From the NCBI GenBank assembly GCA_002286715.1, contig NSJX01000012.1:395916-459915 (forward strand): a DNA stretch of 64,000 bases, read 5' to 3'. Shown here one piece after another: positions 34,721 through 45,972 of this stretch. The translations under genes and the position numbers were made by a program. This DNA is from Dentipellis sp. KUC8613. Its lineage: Eukaryota; Basidiomycota; Agaricomycetes; Russulales; Hericiaceae. The notes beneath the pieces were generated by a model. The model searched no databases. It was not told the origin of the DNA and saw nothing but the letters and a program-made list of their open reading frames with translations. Each line of letters begins with the position of its first letter. The first letter of the stretch is position 1.

Positions 34721-34900
34721 TCATAAGCAAGACACCCCCGCATAGCTGGGCCTGCTGCGACGTCTGAAAGCATTCACAATTCGCTGGATGGTCCGTTCCG
34801 AGCAACCTGTAAGCTTTGCAATAGCACCGACATTGAGGGTTAGGGCAATGATGAGTATGGCTTCCCGAAGGTCATTGGAGAGTCGTCTCCCACGGACCAT
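34721..34900 (-). pseudogene. Transposase helix-turn-helix fragment
   Basis: From ATG at 34900 a 59-codon frame encodes MVRGRRLSNDLREAILIIAL, then LTLNVGAIAKLTGCSERTIQ and RIVNAFRRRSR. This is the DNA-binding helix-turn-helix found at the N-terminus of Tc1/mariner-like transposases in Agaricomycetes. No catalytic DDE/D domain follows, so the element cannot move by itself. Either a deletion remnant or a captured piece. Confidence 0.75.
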
Positions 34901-35006
34901 GGTGGAGAATGGAATCACAAATGTCCAGATGAGCCACGCATATGTGACAGGGCTATTCAAATGGTCTTCGTGACACCAGCCCATGCAATGCGGACACTGT
35001 GCGGGG

Positions 35007-35369
35007 AACCCCGACACGGCAGCTGCTCACTCATTTCTGCATCGAATTCCGCCAAATTTTCGATGGGGCGCACAACTAACAATACCCCCGGCCATTTTTA
35101 CGACTCCCCCAAAGTCTGTAGTGTCCTAGTAAAGCCTCCTATAGCGAAATATGCATTTTTACGCGGCCTTTACAGTTCTCTCTCAATTCTCAACGGATTT
35201 GCTTGAAAATGGTGGGGCGCAAAAGCCCTCGTCAACGCGATCTCAGACATATTATTTTCATTCGAATCCGATGGTTCGTTGTGGTGCTATGAGGCTCGGA
35301 AGATACACGCGGGAAGATTGCTGAGGCGCGTCGATTTCGACGCGCCGCCAACTTTTCTGAAAACAGCAA
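35007..35369 (-). repeat. Right arm of terminal inverted repeat
   Basis: Reverse-complement copy of 34314-34676 with very few mismatches (for example CGAGCC/CAAGCC-type changes near the outer end). Confidence 0.9.
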
Positions 35370-35442
35370 TAACAGAGCTGCCACTACGGCATAGGGTGTC
35401 TAGTGATACAACTGCTCTCAGCGACTCATGAGGCGATCGTTT

Positions 35443-38140
35443 TCAAGGGCCAACGTTCGGGTTGGGAACACCTGCGTTCTCTGCAGGCCGGCATCGCCGC
35501 TCGACCTCCGCTGTGATATCCTCGATGTGTCTATCCAAAAACTGATCCCACGACGCTGCACTCTGACATACGCGCTGTGAGACATGCAGCAATCAGCGGT
35601 GCGAATGCTCATAATATGACCTGGTACGCACCATTGCGGTCAACCGAGCCCAGATTTCGTCCTCCGGGGCGCTGTCGACGTCGCCGCTTACCAGGAAATT
35701 GACAATAGTCTCGAAATCCTCGTGAAACTGGCTAGGGTCTACTGTCGTTGTAGTCGTTGTTGCTCCTGCTATTTGTGACGCCCCTGCTGTTTGTGACGCT
35801 CCTGCTGTTTGTGATGCGCCTACTGTTGATGTTCCCTCCGCAGACGGCGTATAAGGCGGAGGTGCTCCATCATCTGCATGAGCTTCCGTTCCCGTGTCGT
35901 CTTCGCTTTCCGTCGGCTGAGTCCCTTTAATCGCGCTTTTCTTCGCGGCTTCTTCAGCCCGGATCTCGTAGAATATTTGGCTTCTCTTGTGCAGAGACTG
36001 CTCCCACGAGCGGGCGGTGTGTTGAGGCATCTGTGTACAGATCCAGTGTTTTAGTCAACCAAGAAAAAATGCAACGAGAGCTGCAGGCGCACCTTATCAT
36101 GCAGTTTCTTCCCCAACGCAGCCATAGACAAATTCGAGTCCCTCGCGAGGATTCTCCGCGCATACGCCCAGGCAAACTCCCACTCCTCGTCCGTATACGC
36201 AGCCAACCCACTCGCGCGGAAGACAGCTTCCTGCGGGGCGTCCGGCGTGGGCGACCTCTCCTCTCCCTCTCCCTCTCCTCCACCCTCGCCCTCCTCTTCT
36301 TCCGGCGTAGCAGCTTTCTTGCGCGCCTGCGACTTCGTAGGCGACTTCGCGCCGGACGGCCGGCCCCGCTTCGGCTTGGCCCACGAGGGGATTTCGAGCG
36401 CGTAGTCGTCGGGGTCGAGGAGCTGCCCCTCCTCGATGCACTCCTCGACGAAGGCCGGGAGCACGACGGGGATCCGAAAGCGCGCGCATTCGCTGTAGAG
36501 GTCGCGGAATGTGGTCGAGCGCGGGTTCAGGATGGCGTAGGCCGCGACGGGGATGTCTGGCGACAGGCTTCCGCCATTACGCTATTGAAGGACCCTTGTC
36601 AGCACGCGAGGATCATGGAGGGCGCTGGGAGAGACAGGACGCACCTTGATCGCGTGCACGACGTCGATCCGGTTCCGTAAATCAATCTGCACGAAGAACG
36701 GGCGGGGCGGCTTGGCGAAAAACACGCCCTCCGTCGCCTCGCGCGCGGACTTGGTCCGCGAGAGCGGCTTCTGGCTGGGCGTCGATGTAGAGGCTTTGGA
36801 CGCAGGCTTCGGGGCCGGGAACGGCAGCGAGCGCGTCGCGGTCTGCGTGTACGATCGTCCCGGTTTCTTTTCTACTTTCACTGACGACGAAGACGAGTGC
36901 GAGGGGCGAGAAAGTACGGGAGCGGTACCGTCTGACGCGCGCGCTTTGCGCTTTACGGACGCTGGCTTCTCTTGGGCTTCGGTCGACGAGGTGTGGCGCC
37001 CGTTATATCTGCTCGGCTCGTCACGCAGGTCCGATCCTGCCGAACGGGACCGCTTGAGAGGTCTTTCGGGGGGCTCTTGCGACTGTGTCGGCTGTGTCGG
37101 CTGCGTGGGCTGCATAGGCGATGGGTTGGGCTGGTAGGGAGGGAAAGAAGCAAGCACGGCTTGGAGCATAGTAGTGTCCTGGTTCTGGTGAGCTGCGACC
37201 GCGATGGCGGTCTCGAGGAGGCTGGCGACTGAGGGTATCTGGACCTGTCCAGGGAACTGCATACCATTGGCATAAAAGTACGGGGGCATCATGCCCATCA
37301 TGTTTTGCTGGAGGAATGGAGAAGGCATTTGGAATTGTGTCGGCGAAGGGAGGCTGGTATTGTGCATAGGCATCGGAGTATGGATGGGCTGGGGCGGACC
37401 GGGAGGGGGAGGCATTTGCTGGGATGGCATTGGGAAAGCACTGGGGCCTGCGCGGAAGGTCTGTTGCGTGGAGCTCGGATCTGGCGAGCCAGAGGTGACT
37501 TGGTTAGACGGTGGAGGCTGATGGACAGACGACTTGCGTCGCTCCTTCAACATCTTGCTCGCGCCTCCAGCGTTCTCTGAGGGTGTCTGCCGTGGCGAAG
37601 GGAGCGCGCTAAATGGACAGTCAGACATACCGTGGTGTACTAGGGTTCAGGAAGTAAGGCACGCACTTTTCCACTGCCCCATTTTGTTCTTGCTCCTGCT
37701 CTAGCTCGTCCTCCTCGCCTGCGATAGACCTGCCATCATCGTATGCGACACAACCACCCCAGTCGTCGTCTTCCAGGAGCGCGCGATCGTCTTGGAGGCA
37801 TGCTTCGACCCACGAGTAATCTAGGACAACCTTGTTCCTGTCCTTGCCCCACCCACGTACATGATGCAGACCAGAGTCTGTAGCCGAATTTACGAGGATA
37901 ATATCCGCTTCTCGGACCTCCTTGAGCAACTGGGCACCTGAAGTCTGTGCAAGCAGTCAAGATGTCAGAATGGCTGCTAGTGGCCGGTAATGGGAGGAGA
38001 CGGACCCGCAACGTGCGGAAAACTCTGGCCCTTTTCTCGATACCGCTGACGTCCAAGAATACCTTCAACGGCGTGCCAGACGAGTCTGTGAAGAGATTGG
38101 GATTTCGGGGGGCGGCCTGGGATGAGGAAGTAGCGTTCAT
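35443..38140 (-). CDS. BRCT and Myb-like domain protein, RAP1-related
   Basis: From ATG 38140 the protein begins with an N-terminal BRCT: TPLKVFLDVSGIEKRARVFR, AQLLKEVREADIILVNSATD, KVVLDYSWVEACLQDDRALL. A long Pro/Gln/Ser-rich linker follows. A second BRCT-like block has FFVQIDLRNRIDVVHAIKRN, GGSLSPDIPVAAYAILNP and VVLPAFVEECIEEGQLLDPD. An AT-hook-like KPKRGRPSGAK precedes a Myb-like domain (YTDEEWEFAWAYARRIL, LGKKLHDKMPQHTARSWEQS) and a repeat of GASQTA. The last exon, reached by splicing at ATG|GTGCGT (near 35630), encodes CQSAASWDQFLDRHIEDITA and ends at 35443. BRCT plus Myb is the RAP1 layout. Possible role at telomeres or as a transcription factor. Confidence 0.72.
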
Positions 38141-38535
38141 CTGCAGGGCGGGTGGGCGTCTAACGTGCACTGCCAACCGCGTCTTTACGCGACTTCGACT
38201 GAAGTTGTTCCCGGCGCTCAGTGACTTGCTCAGTTTCATACCGCGAACGCATTTATTTGCCTCGCACCTCGCACAACTCCTGCTGGGAAACCCTCACGCT
38301 CGATGGGGACACGCTCGACCGCCAATGGAAGTCAGCTTTATTTATGTGGCGAGCTTATTGTCGCGCAGCTATCAGCAACCAGCGGCTCGCAACACAATAA
38401 GTCGTTACCCAGCTCTGACATACCTTTCCTTCTTATGTCCGTGCACAACTACATATATCAGAGTGCCATGGACACCACGCCTCTTTGCACCCATCCTACG
38501 TCTGACGATCCAAAGCGACCACCAACGCGCCCTCC
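38141..38535. promoter_or_regulatory. Divergent promoter, BRCT/Myb gene and kinase-like gene
   Basis: Three hundred and ninety-five bases between divergent starts. A short open stretch from ATG 38469 on plus (MDTTPLCTHP) stops before the chosen start and may be an upstream reading frame. No clear motif. Confidence 0.4.
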
Positions 38536-40845
38536 ATGTCAGAACGGTTGACTCTGGCATCGCCTGCGCAAGACGCGATCGCGTTCAATCAATTGTATAA
38601 GCCTCACGGAGCCTACGCGTCGACCCATGAAAAGGAAGTACGTGTCTTTCAAGACGCTGATATTAAATATGGTACGTTCGCGTTACAAGGGAGTGTCCTG
38701 CGGTCGCTAACAGGTCCTTTCCAGGCGACCAAGTGTTGTCCGGAGCCATTCGACATGCTATCCTCGGTGATATGGCTGTTACATTCATGCTCTCCGAGTG
38801 AGTAACATACAAGCATTCTCTTTCACCTAGCATGCTGATAAGACACGTACAGATGCCGGAATGTCGAAGAGTTCTGCACCGAGGTAAGCACCCGCTGCAT
38901 CTTTTGATGTCTATGCCTGCTGACAACCTGTAGCTTGTCTTGTATTCTCACCCAAGGCTTCTCCGCCCTCTCCAGGGCATCTCCGTGCCGTTTATTATCA
39001 AGTCCTACGAGAGTCAAGCAGGCTCGCATGGCCTTGCAATGGAGGTACCTCACCATCATGGCTGGCACACCGCGGAAGGCCCCCTTTCTCGAACAGACAA
39101 GGATTCCATCGTGCGAGCATACCGCTTGATACACGCGCAGGGTGTACTTCACGGGGATATACGGTTAGAGAATATCCTGATCAGTAAGTGCATCGTTGAT
39201 ACTCTTCGTGAAGAGATCTATAACTCGACTGTAGATGACGAGGGCGAAGTGACCATCGTGGATTTTGGAAAAGGGCGCTGTGCATCCGAAATCGACTCGC
39301 TCGTGGTCAAACGCTGCAAACCGTGCGACCTTGCATATGAAATGCGGAAGATATTGTTCATCCTGGATTTACGAGATGCAAGGTCCACAGAGTACGAGAG
39401 AAGTAGGGCGTCCCTGCTTTTGGGCACCGAGAAGCCATACTCCTCTGACTTGATCTCCAACGACCAGGTGCGTACCATTTCCACCGAGGATGTTGACCGC
39501 TTGTTTATCCTCTTCCTTCTTCCAGTTCTACATACCGCTCAGTACCCTGCGTTCTTGGCAAGCTTACGCAGACGCTGCTGCGAAGACGGGCACGAAGCGC
39601 TTCAGTATCCCGCGTTCAGAAGATGTCCGTATCCGGCGTCATCAAGGAGGGAGCAATCGAAGCGAATTTACGATGCCTCCTGCGCAACGATCTGGATGGA
39701 CCCAGATGGAGCGCTCGCATCTGGAACATATATTCAACGCCATATCTTCATTGCCGTCGGACGGCCCTGTGCCACTGGGCCGTCCCACTCTCCGCACTCC
39801 ATCCCGACCACGCCGTAGACCTGCACGTCTTACACCCTCCAGGTCACCCACACCTCATCTCCTGATCCACATGTCGCGGTCTTCGCCACCTTCACCCAAA
39901 TACGACACAGAGCTGGCATCCCGGAAACGCAGGCACGCCGACTGCTTGGAAGATGTTCCAGCTGCAATGAGGTCTGCCGTAGCTAAAAGAATTCGGCTTT
40001 TTTCACCTCCTCGGCGCGACGATCGCGGATCGAAATCGGACGACGAGGTCCAGGTTTACCGACGTAGCATCAGATTTCGTCGGATTCGGCATAGAGCATT
40101 GAGCCCTCAACGTGCAACTGCAGCTGCTGGATCTCGCGGAAATCGGGACCGGATCATCGTTCGGCGGCTAGTGGAGGTCTACGAGATGGCCCGCACGATT
40201 CTGCCTGCACTGGTGCCTTCGTCTGGTTCGGTCAGCAGTTCGTCGACAGGCATTCGTACACCCTCCCCGACTCCGGAGAGAGAAACGCCTATACCTGCCA
40301 ATGATTGGCTCCACGATACCGACAGACTATCCCTTCCACCTCTGCTGGACGAAGAGCTCGAGAAAAGAACAACTGCGAGCAACGACGACAGTGCATCCTC
40401 AGAAAACGGCGACGACAACCTGCTACCCGAGGGCGATCTAGTACCACCGGCAGATGAAATGCTTCCTCCAAACACCTCCGAGACGTCCACCTTCATTCGA
40501 CCGTTCTCCGTCGTTCTCGTAGACTCGGACTTGACAACGACCATCTTCCATGCCGCCCAAGATGTATTTCACTACGTTGCGAATTTTCTCCATTTACGAC
40601 CAGATCCTCCCCCACGAGTGGAGCCTCCTCTACCGGATCCTGTCCCGTCTGTGGAACAGCCCTCAATTTCACCGCGGTCAGAAGCCTCCATGCCGTCGCT
40701 GCTCTCTCCAAAGACCAATGATCGAAAACGCAAACGACAAGATGATGGAAGCGTAGATGGTCCTCCACTCAAACGTACAAAGTATACGCATATGCCTTCC
40801 AATCATAGTGACCTCGTATCGCACACCTACCTTTCGCCTCCGTAG
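38536..40845 (+). CDS. Atypical protein kinase-like protein with long disordered tail
   Basis: The first half resembles small kinase-like proteins of basidiomycetes: YGDQVLSGAIRHAILGDMAV, TELVLYSHPRLLRPLQGISV, then the catalytic loop HAQGVLHGDIRLENILI and VTIVDFGKGRCA. HGD..LEN carries the catalytic Asp and the Asn of HRDxxxxN; DFG is intact. The N-lobe is short and I see no glycine-rich loop, and no certain VAIK lysine. The second half (from about 39525) is Ser/Pro/Arg-rich and disordered, with basic patches KRKRQDD and PPLKRTKYT that could be nuclear signals. About six exons. Substrates unknown. Confidence 0.65.
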
Positions 40846-41115
40846 TTTCCTCGCTATCCTATGTTATACCGTATTTACGCTTTCCGAATTCTTATGCTCT
40901 CCCTATGCTTTCTATGTTATTATTCCGCGCACTAGTTGAATACATTTACAGTGCTCAATCGAGCTCTCAGCGCAGTCTCTCCCTTCAAGCAAACTTATCG
41001 CACTCCAAGGAGTATATGATGGCATGTTGTCGCTGATCATAGACATTGGCATACGCCATGGCATAGGCGAGAAAACAAATAACACATGTAGAAGAGCCGG
41101 CAGTAAAGAAATAGT
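40846..41115. terminator. Convergent 3' region, kinase-like gene and RPS16
   Basis: AT-rich 270-base stretch between converging genes. Nothing else seen. Confidence 0.35.
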
Positions 41116-41664
41116 TCACCGGTAACTGGAAGGAAAAGAGTAAGCCACTGTTCAAAAACAAAACAATCGTGTCCCAAACGCACCTCTTCTGCCTGCGGGC
41201 ACGAGCACCATGACCACCGAACTTCTTCGGCTCCATCCGCCTGGGGTCCGCGATCAACAGCGTCCTGTCGTACGCGACCAGCTTCTTCTTCAACTCAATC
41301 GCGCTGTACGCGTCGACGTACTTGGCGTAGTACGCGACGATGGCCTTGCCGATGGCCTGGCGGATGGCGTAGATCTGCGAGGTGTGTCCACCACCGCTGA
41401 CGCGGACGCGGATGTCGATGTTGGCGAACGAGTCCTCGCCCGCGACGAGGATGGGCTCGTAGACCTTGAAGCGCAGGATCTCGGGCTGCACGAGCTGGAT
41501 GGGCGAGCCGTTGATGCGGATCAGACCCTTGCCCTCACGGGCGTGTGCGACCGCGGTCGCGGTCTGCGTCGAGAATATGAGCAAAAATGCCGGAGGTGAA
41601 AAGGACGTGGAGAGTCTACCTTCTTTTTGCCGAAAGTTTGGACGGCCTTCGTTGATGATGCCAT
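41116..41664 (-). CDS. RPS16: 40S ribosomal protein S16 (uS9)
   Basis: Cytosolic small-subunit protein whose C-terminal tail reaches the P-site t[18 protein letters not shown] is joined over a first intron to [20 protein letters not shown], followed by [80 protein letters not shown] and RARRQKSYR. The final intron (about 41184-41126) must be removed to give the universal terminal SYR; the last exon holds only 10 nt. Confidence 0.97.
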
Positions 41665-42103
41665 TGTACAGATACGAGCCGGCTCTGGATATGGGAGGGA
41701 GCTATCGAGTGAATGAAATCAGTAAACGAGTCTTGGTTCGCGCTGGGGAGTGGAGGTGCAAGAGCAGCAGGAGGCAACGCCGATTCGTTTGGCAAGTCAA
41801 ACTGTCATCCGGATGGTCGAGGAGCCATCCAACGCAATTTCGGGCAGAATTTGACTGAACGACCGCGAGACGTTGCCTGTATCTGCACTGGACCACCACA
41901 GAGCCGCAAAGGACGTGAACTCACCCTTCTTGAGGTCGTTAGTTGCGTCGGACGATGTGTTGACGATGGAGAGCTCAAGGCGCACAGCGCGAATCTCGAA
42001 AACTTCCCACGAGCGAAATATTATGTAATTTATCCAATTTCCTCTGACCTGACACTTTCCGCGTCTCAGCGACTCTGCACGAAACACCAAGAGGAAGTCA
42101 GCA
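41665..42103. promoter_or_regulatory. Divergent promoter, RPS16 and mitochondrial uL4
   Basis: Four hundred and thirty-nine bases between two ribosomal protein genes, one cytosolic and one mitochondrial. A minus-strand frame over 41797-42201 shows no protein-like features. Possible RPS16 5'UTR intron, not proven. Confidence 0.4.
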
Positions 42104-43069
42104 TGCTCGCCGCTGTGAGGCAGAAGCTGGGGCAGGTCGGTAGTTTGGAATCTTGTATTGTCGCGCGTACTGACGGAAGTGATAGTCCTCGAGACTCTCA
42201 TGCCGCCGTCTGACTACAGCTTCTCTGGCTGGCGCAGAGTCCAGCTCAGCAGTCAATGTAGCTCCGGTCGCGTATCCCGCCCAAGGCCTGTCGAAGCCTG
42301 AGGGCCCTCTCAAGGGTACGTCCTTTGCGATTATTCTGTTGCGTCTGCTCTAATTTGCACTATTATAGCTATTTCCATCGCACAGCCCGTCTACGTTCCA
42401 ATGTCGTCTCTGATTCGCCCTGCGAAAGGCGACAACCCTTCTGACCGTCTTGCAACCCTGGATCCCTTTGTATTCGCCGCCCCTATCCGCCGCGACATCC
42501 TTCACCTGTGCGTAGTCCACTACCTCGACTCCCTCCGACAAGGCTCCGCAAACACGAAGACCCGCGGCGAGGTGCGCGGGTCCGGCCGCAAAATCCGTCG
42601 TCAGAAGGGCTCGGGTATGGCGCGTCTCGGCGACGGCCAGAGCCCCATGCTGCGCGGCGGAGGTGTCGCGTTCGGCCCGCGGCCGAGGAGCTTCGCGACC
42701 AAGCTCCCGCGAAAAGTCATCGAGATGGGCATGCGGGTCGCGTTGAGCGCGCGGCTGAAGGAGCGCGGGTTGAGGATTGTGGAGAGCTTGGACTGGCCGG
42801 GCAACAAGACGAAGAACATGTTGGAGAGGGTGGAGGAGCTGGGCTGGGGGAAGACGCTGTTCGTTAGTGGGCAGCCGGACGTTCCCTTGGGTTTGCAGCT
42901 GGCGAGCAGCAACCTCCGCAGGCTCGACACGACCACCGTGCAGGAGCTCAACGTCTATGACCTTGTCAAGTGGCCTCAAGTAGTCCTGGATGTTGAGGCT
43001 GTGGAATGGCTAGAGGAGAAATTGGGCAAGCGATCGGTAGTCGACAACGATGGTGACTCTTCTGCGTAA
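42104..43069 (+). CDS. YML6: Mitochondrial ribosomal protein uL4 (YML6)
   Basis: Large-subunit protein of the mitochondrial ribosome. Exon 1 (from 42104) gives MLAAVRQKLGQV; a 78-nt intron leads to ASLAGAESSSAVNVAPVAYP; a second intron precedes AISIAQPVYVPMSSLI. The L4 core follows: FAAPIRRDILHLCVVHYLDS, KTRGEVRGSGRKIRRQKGSG, MARLGDGQSPMLRGGGVAFG, PRPRSFATKLPRKVIEMGMR and VALSARLKERGLRIVESLDW. The short Ala/Arg N-terminus suits mitochondrial import. Confidence 0.92.
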
Positions 43070-43237
43070 TATAGACCTTTTAATCTAATACATGGTCCTC
43101 TATTCACACTCGTCGCTTCCGCGAGCATTCCCCTGTCTCTAATGTGATTCGTATCATTTCTGCTATGGGTCAGTATGCTTCACCAGCAGAACTTAGAAGG
43201 AAAGTAAGGCGCCGGCTAATCGCGGGAGAGGAAAGTG

Positions 43238-43250
43238 ACGCGTTCACGTG
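43238..43250. promoter_or_regulatory. ACGCGT plus CACGTG motifs upstream of RAD51
   Basis: ACGCGT (MluI cell-cycle box) at 43238-43243 is followed by the palindrome TCACGTGA containing CACGTG (43245-43250), about 135 bases before the RAD51 start. MCB boxes drive S-phase/damage expression of RAD51 in yeast. Functional use here is inferred. Confidence 0.5.
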
Positions 43251-43379
43251 ATGGGAAAACATGCGCGTCGTGGACTAATCACGACTCGTGGGCGCTTGAG
43301 CAACTCACAGCTTTCCTGCTGACCACCATCTCAACCTGCTCGTTTTTCTCATTATCCAAGATACCCCTCATCACTAAGA

Positions 43380-44680
43380 ATGGCTCAGTCTACGCAAAGA
43401 TCGCAAGTTCCGGAGGAGGGCGACGATGAGTTCCAAGTCTCCGGCCCCCTCCTCATCAACAAGCTGCAAGAGGCCGGTATTCACCCTCAGGACATCAAGA
43501 AGCTCGCAGACGCGGGCTATCATACAGTAGAGGCGATCGCATATACACCGAAAAAGAACTTGATTAGCATCAAAGGCATATCTGAGCAAAAGGCTGAGAA
43601 GATCCTTGCCGAAGGTGCGTTGCTCGCCCACGCCCACTTGTGTGCGCGTGAGACACTGGTGTTCACTTGACATGTAGCCCAGAAGATCGTGCCGCTAGGC
43701 TTCCAGAGCGCGACTGAAGTCCATGCGCGGAGATCAGAGCTCGTACATATCACGACCGGCTCTAAGAACCTCGACACGTTACTCGGAGGTGCGTCTCCTC
43801 GTCTCTCCTGACGCAGCATGACTCATGTATGCGCGCGTCACAGGTGGCATAGAGACAGGCTCCATTACGGAACTGTTTGGAGAGTTCAGGACGGGCAAGT
43901 CGCAGATCTGCCATACCCTTGCCGTAACATGTCAACTCCCCGTCGATATGGGCGGAGGCGAGGGCAAATGCCTGTATATCGACACCGAAGGCACCTTCCG
44001 ACCTGTTCGCTTGTTGGCTGTAGCGGAGCGCTATGGGTTGAATGGCGAGGAGGTGTTGGACAATGTCGCGTATGCGCGAGCATACAACGCGGACCACCAG
44101 CTGCAACTTTTGACTGCCGCCAGCGCTCTGATGTCGGAATCGCGGTAAGTGTTATTCCCTTTTGCGTTGGAGAGATGTGCTCACCGATGACTAGATTCTG
44201 TCTTCTGATCGTCGATTCCGCTACGGCTCTTTTCCGGAGCGACTACATCGGTCGTGGAGAGCTTGCAGCACGCCAAGCTCACCTCTCCAAATTCTTGCGC
44301 AACCTACAAAGGCTTGCCGACGAGGTCAGTCGGTTTGTAGTAGTCGTTAGCCAGTAGAACCTGACGTCTTGCAGTTCGGCATCGCCGTCGTCTTCAGCAA
44401 CCAGGTCATGTCCAACCCGGACGCTTCAGCCGGTCCATATGCCTCCAACGAGAAGAAGCCTATCGGAGGTAACATTTTGGCGCATGCTTCGACCACCCGG
44501 TACGAAACCTTCAGATATTCTCAAACGGCATTGGCTGAGTTTGTCTGCAGGTTGCAATTGAAGAAGGGCCGTGCAAATAACCGCGTCTGCAAGATCTATG
44601 ATTCGCCATGCTTGCCCGAGTCCGAGACGACATTCGCCATCCTTCAAAGCGGAATCGGCGATCCCGAGGAGGAGGTTTGA
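43380..44680 (+). CDS. RAD51: RAD51 recombinase
   Basis: Strand-exchange ATPase of homologous recombination. N-terminal helix-hairpin-helix region: [51 protein letters not shown]. ATPase core: [20 protein letters not shown], Walker [21 protein letters not shown] (Ser in place of the more common Thr), [20 protein letters not shown], Walker [66 protein letters not shown] and [13 protein letters not shown]. Six exons. Full length, no missing motif. Confidence 0.97.
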
Positions 44681-44980
44681 ACGCCCGAGGCCTATATGCT
44701 CATTCGTTCACTCTCTATCGGACTCTAGACTGCACGACTGTATGCTAAATGACAGACTTCGAGACCTGTATCATCCTGTACTGTACATTGTAGGGTAGTT
44801 GAAATATTCTCTATACCCAGGAAAGCAACATTATGCGTGCATCTTCGATATGCAAGAGAAATAATCGGCAGGGGTAGCCCGTATACCGGTATCCGGATCT
44901 GCAGTGGCGGGTGTTTCTTTTTCTCGCGTCGCTGGTGGCAGGCGAGGGAGACTTCAATGAGAAATGTGGATCCAAGAAAG

Positions 44981-45588
44981 CTACTTGCGCAACAGAATGT
45001 ATACAGGGTCGCCGAGGACAATACCAGTCATATGCCGAAACGAGCCTGTCAACGACATGAGAAGCCCTCCAAACGATGCATATGCAGTACTGCGCGCATC
45101 ATCGAGTGTCAATAAAATTACACGCATCAGCAAGACAGAGGACAGACGTACACAATCTCCGCGGTCCCTGGGTCAAACCGGTAGACCTTGCCATACATGA
45201 CATAGTCATAGTCCTCCTCGAGCCCCCGTCGGCCCTTCCCATCCGGCCGCCACACATCGCGGTCCTTGTCCTCCTCGTCCGCGCCGCCGTCCGCGCCGTT
45301 CTGCGTCCCCGGCGCCTGCCCGCCGCGCGCGAGGGAGCTCGCGAGCGCGAGTGCGACGTTCTGGTCCTTCTCGAGCGGGAAGAGCTCGATGTTGTAGTCG
45401 AGCGTCAGGTCCATGTCGTAGTTTTTGGAGTGCGCGTAGAGACGCGAGACTGGGTGAAAGAGATGTGAGGGGGGATGGGGGATGGGCGCTGAGTGGGACT
45501 GACCTCGGTCAAATTTCTTGCCTTCGCGGTCAATGTCTTCGATGGTGAAGATGTCGTCAAAAACGATGTTTGAGGATGAGGACGCCAT
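44981..45588 (-). CDS. RPB8: RNA polymerase I/II/III subunit RPB8 (RPABC3)
   Basis: Shared subunit of all three nuclear RNA polymerases. Sequence: IVFDDIFTIEDIDREGKKFD, then an intron, VSRLYAHSKNYDMDLTLDYN, IELFPLEKDQNVALALASSL, DYDYVMYGKVYRFD and, after a further intron (about 45151-45090), AYASFGGLLMSLTGSFRHMT with VYILLRK. The OB-fold landmarks (GKKFDRVSRL, EYVMYGKVYR, GGLLM.L.G) are present. A Gly/Asp-rich loop of about 25 residues (APGTQNGADGGADEEDK) is longer than in yeast. Confidence 0.94.
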
Positions 45589-45972
45589 TGTTGACGATGT
45601 TATACGGGAACTATACGGATTTTGTTTTGGAGGGAGGGGGCAGGGGTGTCCGCGTTGAGGGTAATATTCGACTTTGGTGAAGCTGGGGCTAGCGCCGTAT
45701 GCGAGCCGCGGCTATGGCGGCAAAGGCCGACTCGAAAGCTTCGGCATCCCTCGTTCGATCCTGTAGCAAGTAGACTCGGACAGGCGGCTCTGACGACCTC
45801 TCGTCAGTGTACAGTGTGCAAAAGTGGTGTCGTATAAATACGTGATAATATTCGTTACTAGACTAAGTACTTTCGTTCTATACAAATTACAGAGTAACAT
45901 CCACAGCGTCGATTCACAATCCGAGGTAGGGTGGGTGGGGAGAGGTCAGAGGTACCTTGCACGCGACACTGT
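45589..45972. promoter_or_regulatory. Spacer: RPB8 promoter and MMM1 3' flank
   Basis: Three hundred and eighty-four bases between minus-strand genes; AT-rich near 45830-45900. No RNA gene or frame supported. Confidence 0.35.

Larger units (their letters stand above)
34314..35369. mobile_element. Foldback non-autonomous Tc1/mariner-like element with ~360 bp inverted repeats
   Basis: A 1056-bp unit starting TTGCTGTTTTCAGAAAAG and ending in its reverse complement, flanked on both sides by TA (34312-34313 and 35370-35371), the target duplication of Tc1/mariner elements. The two arms match for about 360 bases with only a handful of differences, so the insertion or its amplification is recent. 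The loop (about 34677-35006) holds a broken transposase start. It sits between two converging genes, about 120 bases past the complex I subunit stop and about 70 bases from the BRCT/Myb gene stop, so it disrupts neither. Confidence 0.88.

Noticed and set aside
34477..35206. Open frames inside the inverted-repeat arms
   Set aside because: The same frame occurs in both arms because they are copies; it has no recognisable domain and most likely is chance.
45640..45790. Possible structured RNA between RPB8 and MMM1
   Set aside because: A few GC-rich inverted words occur but no consistent stem or known family pattern.
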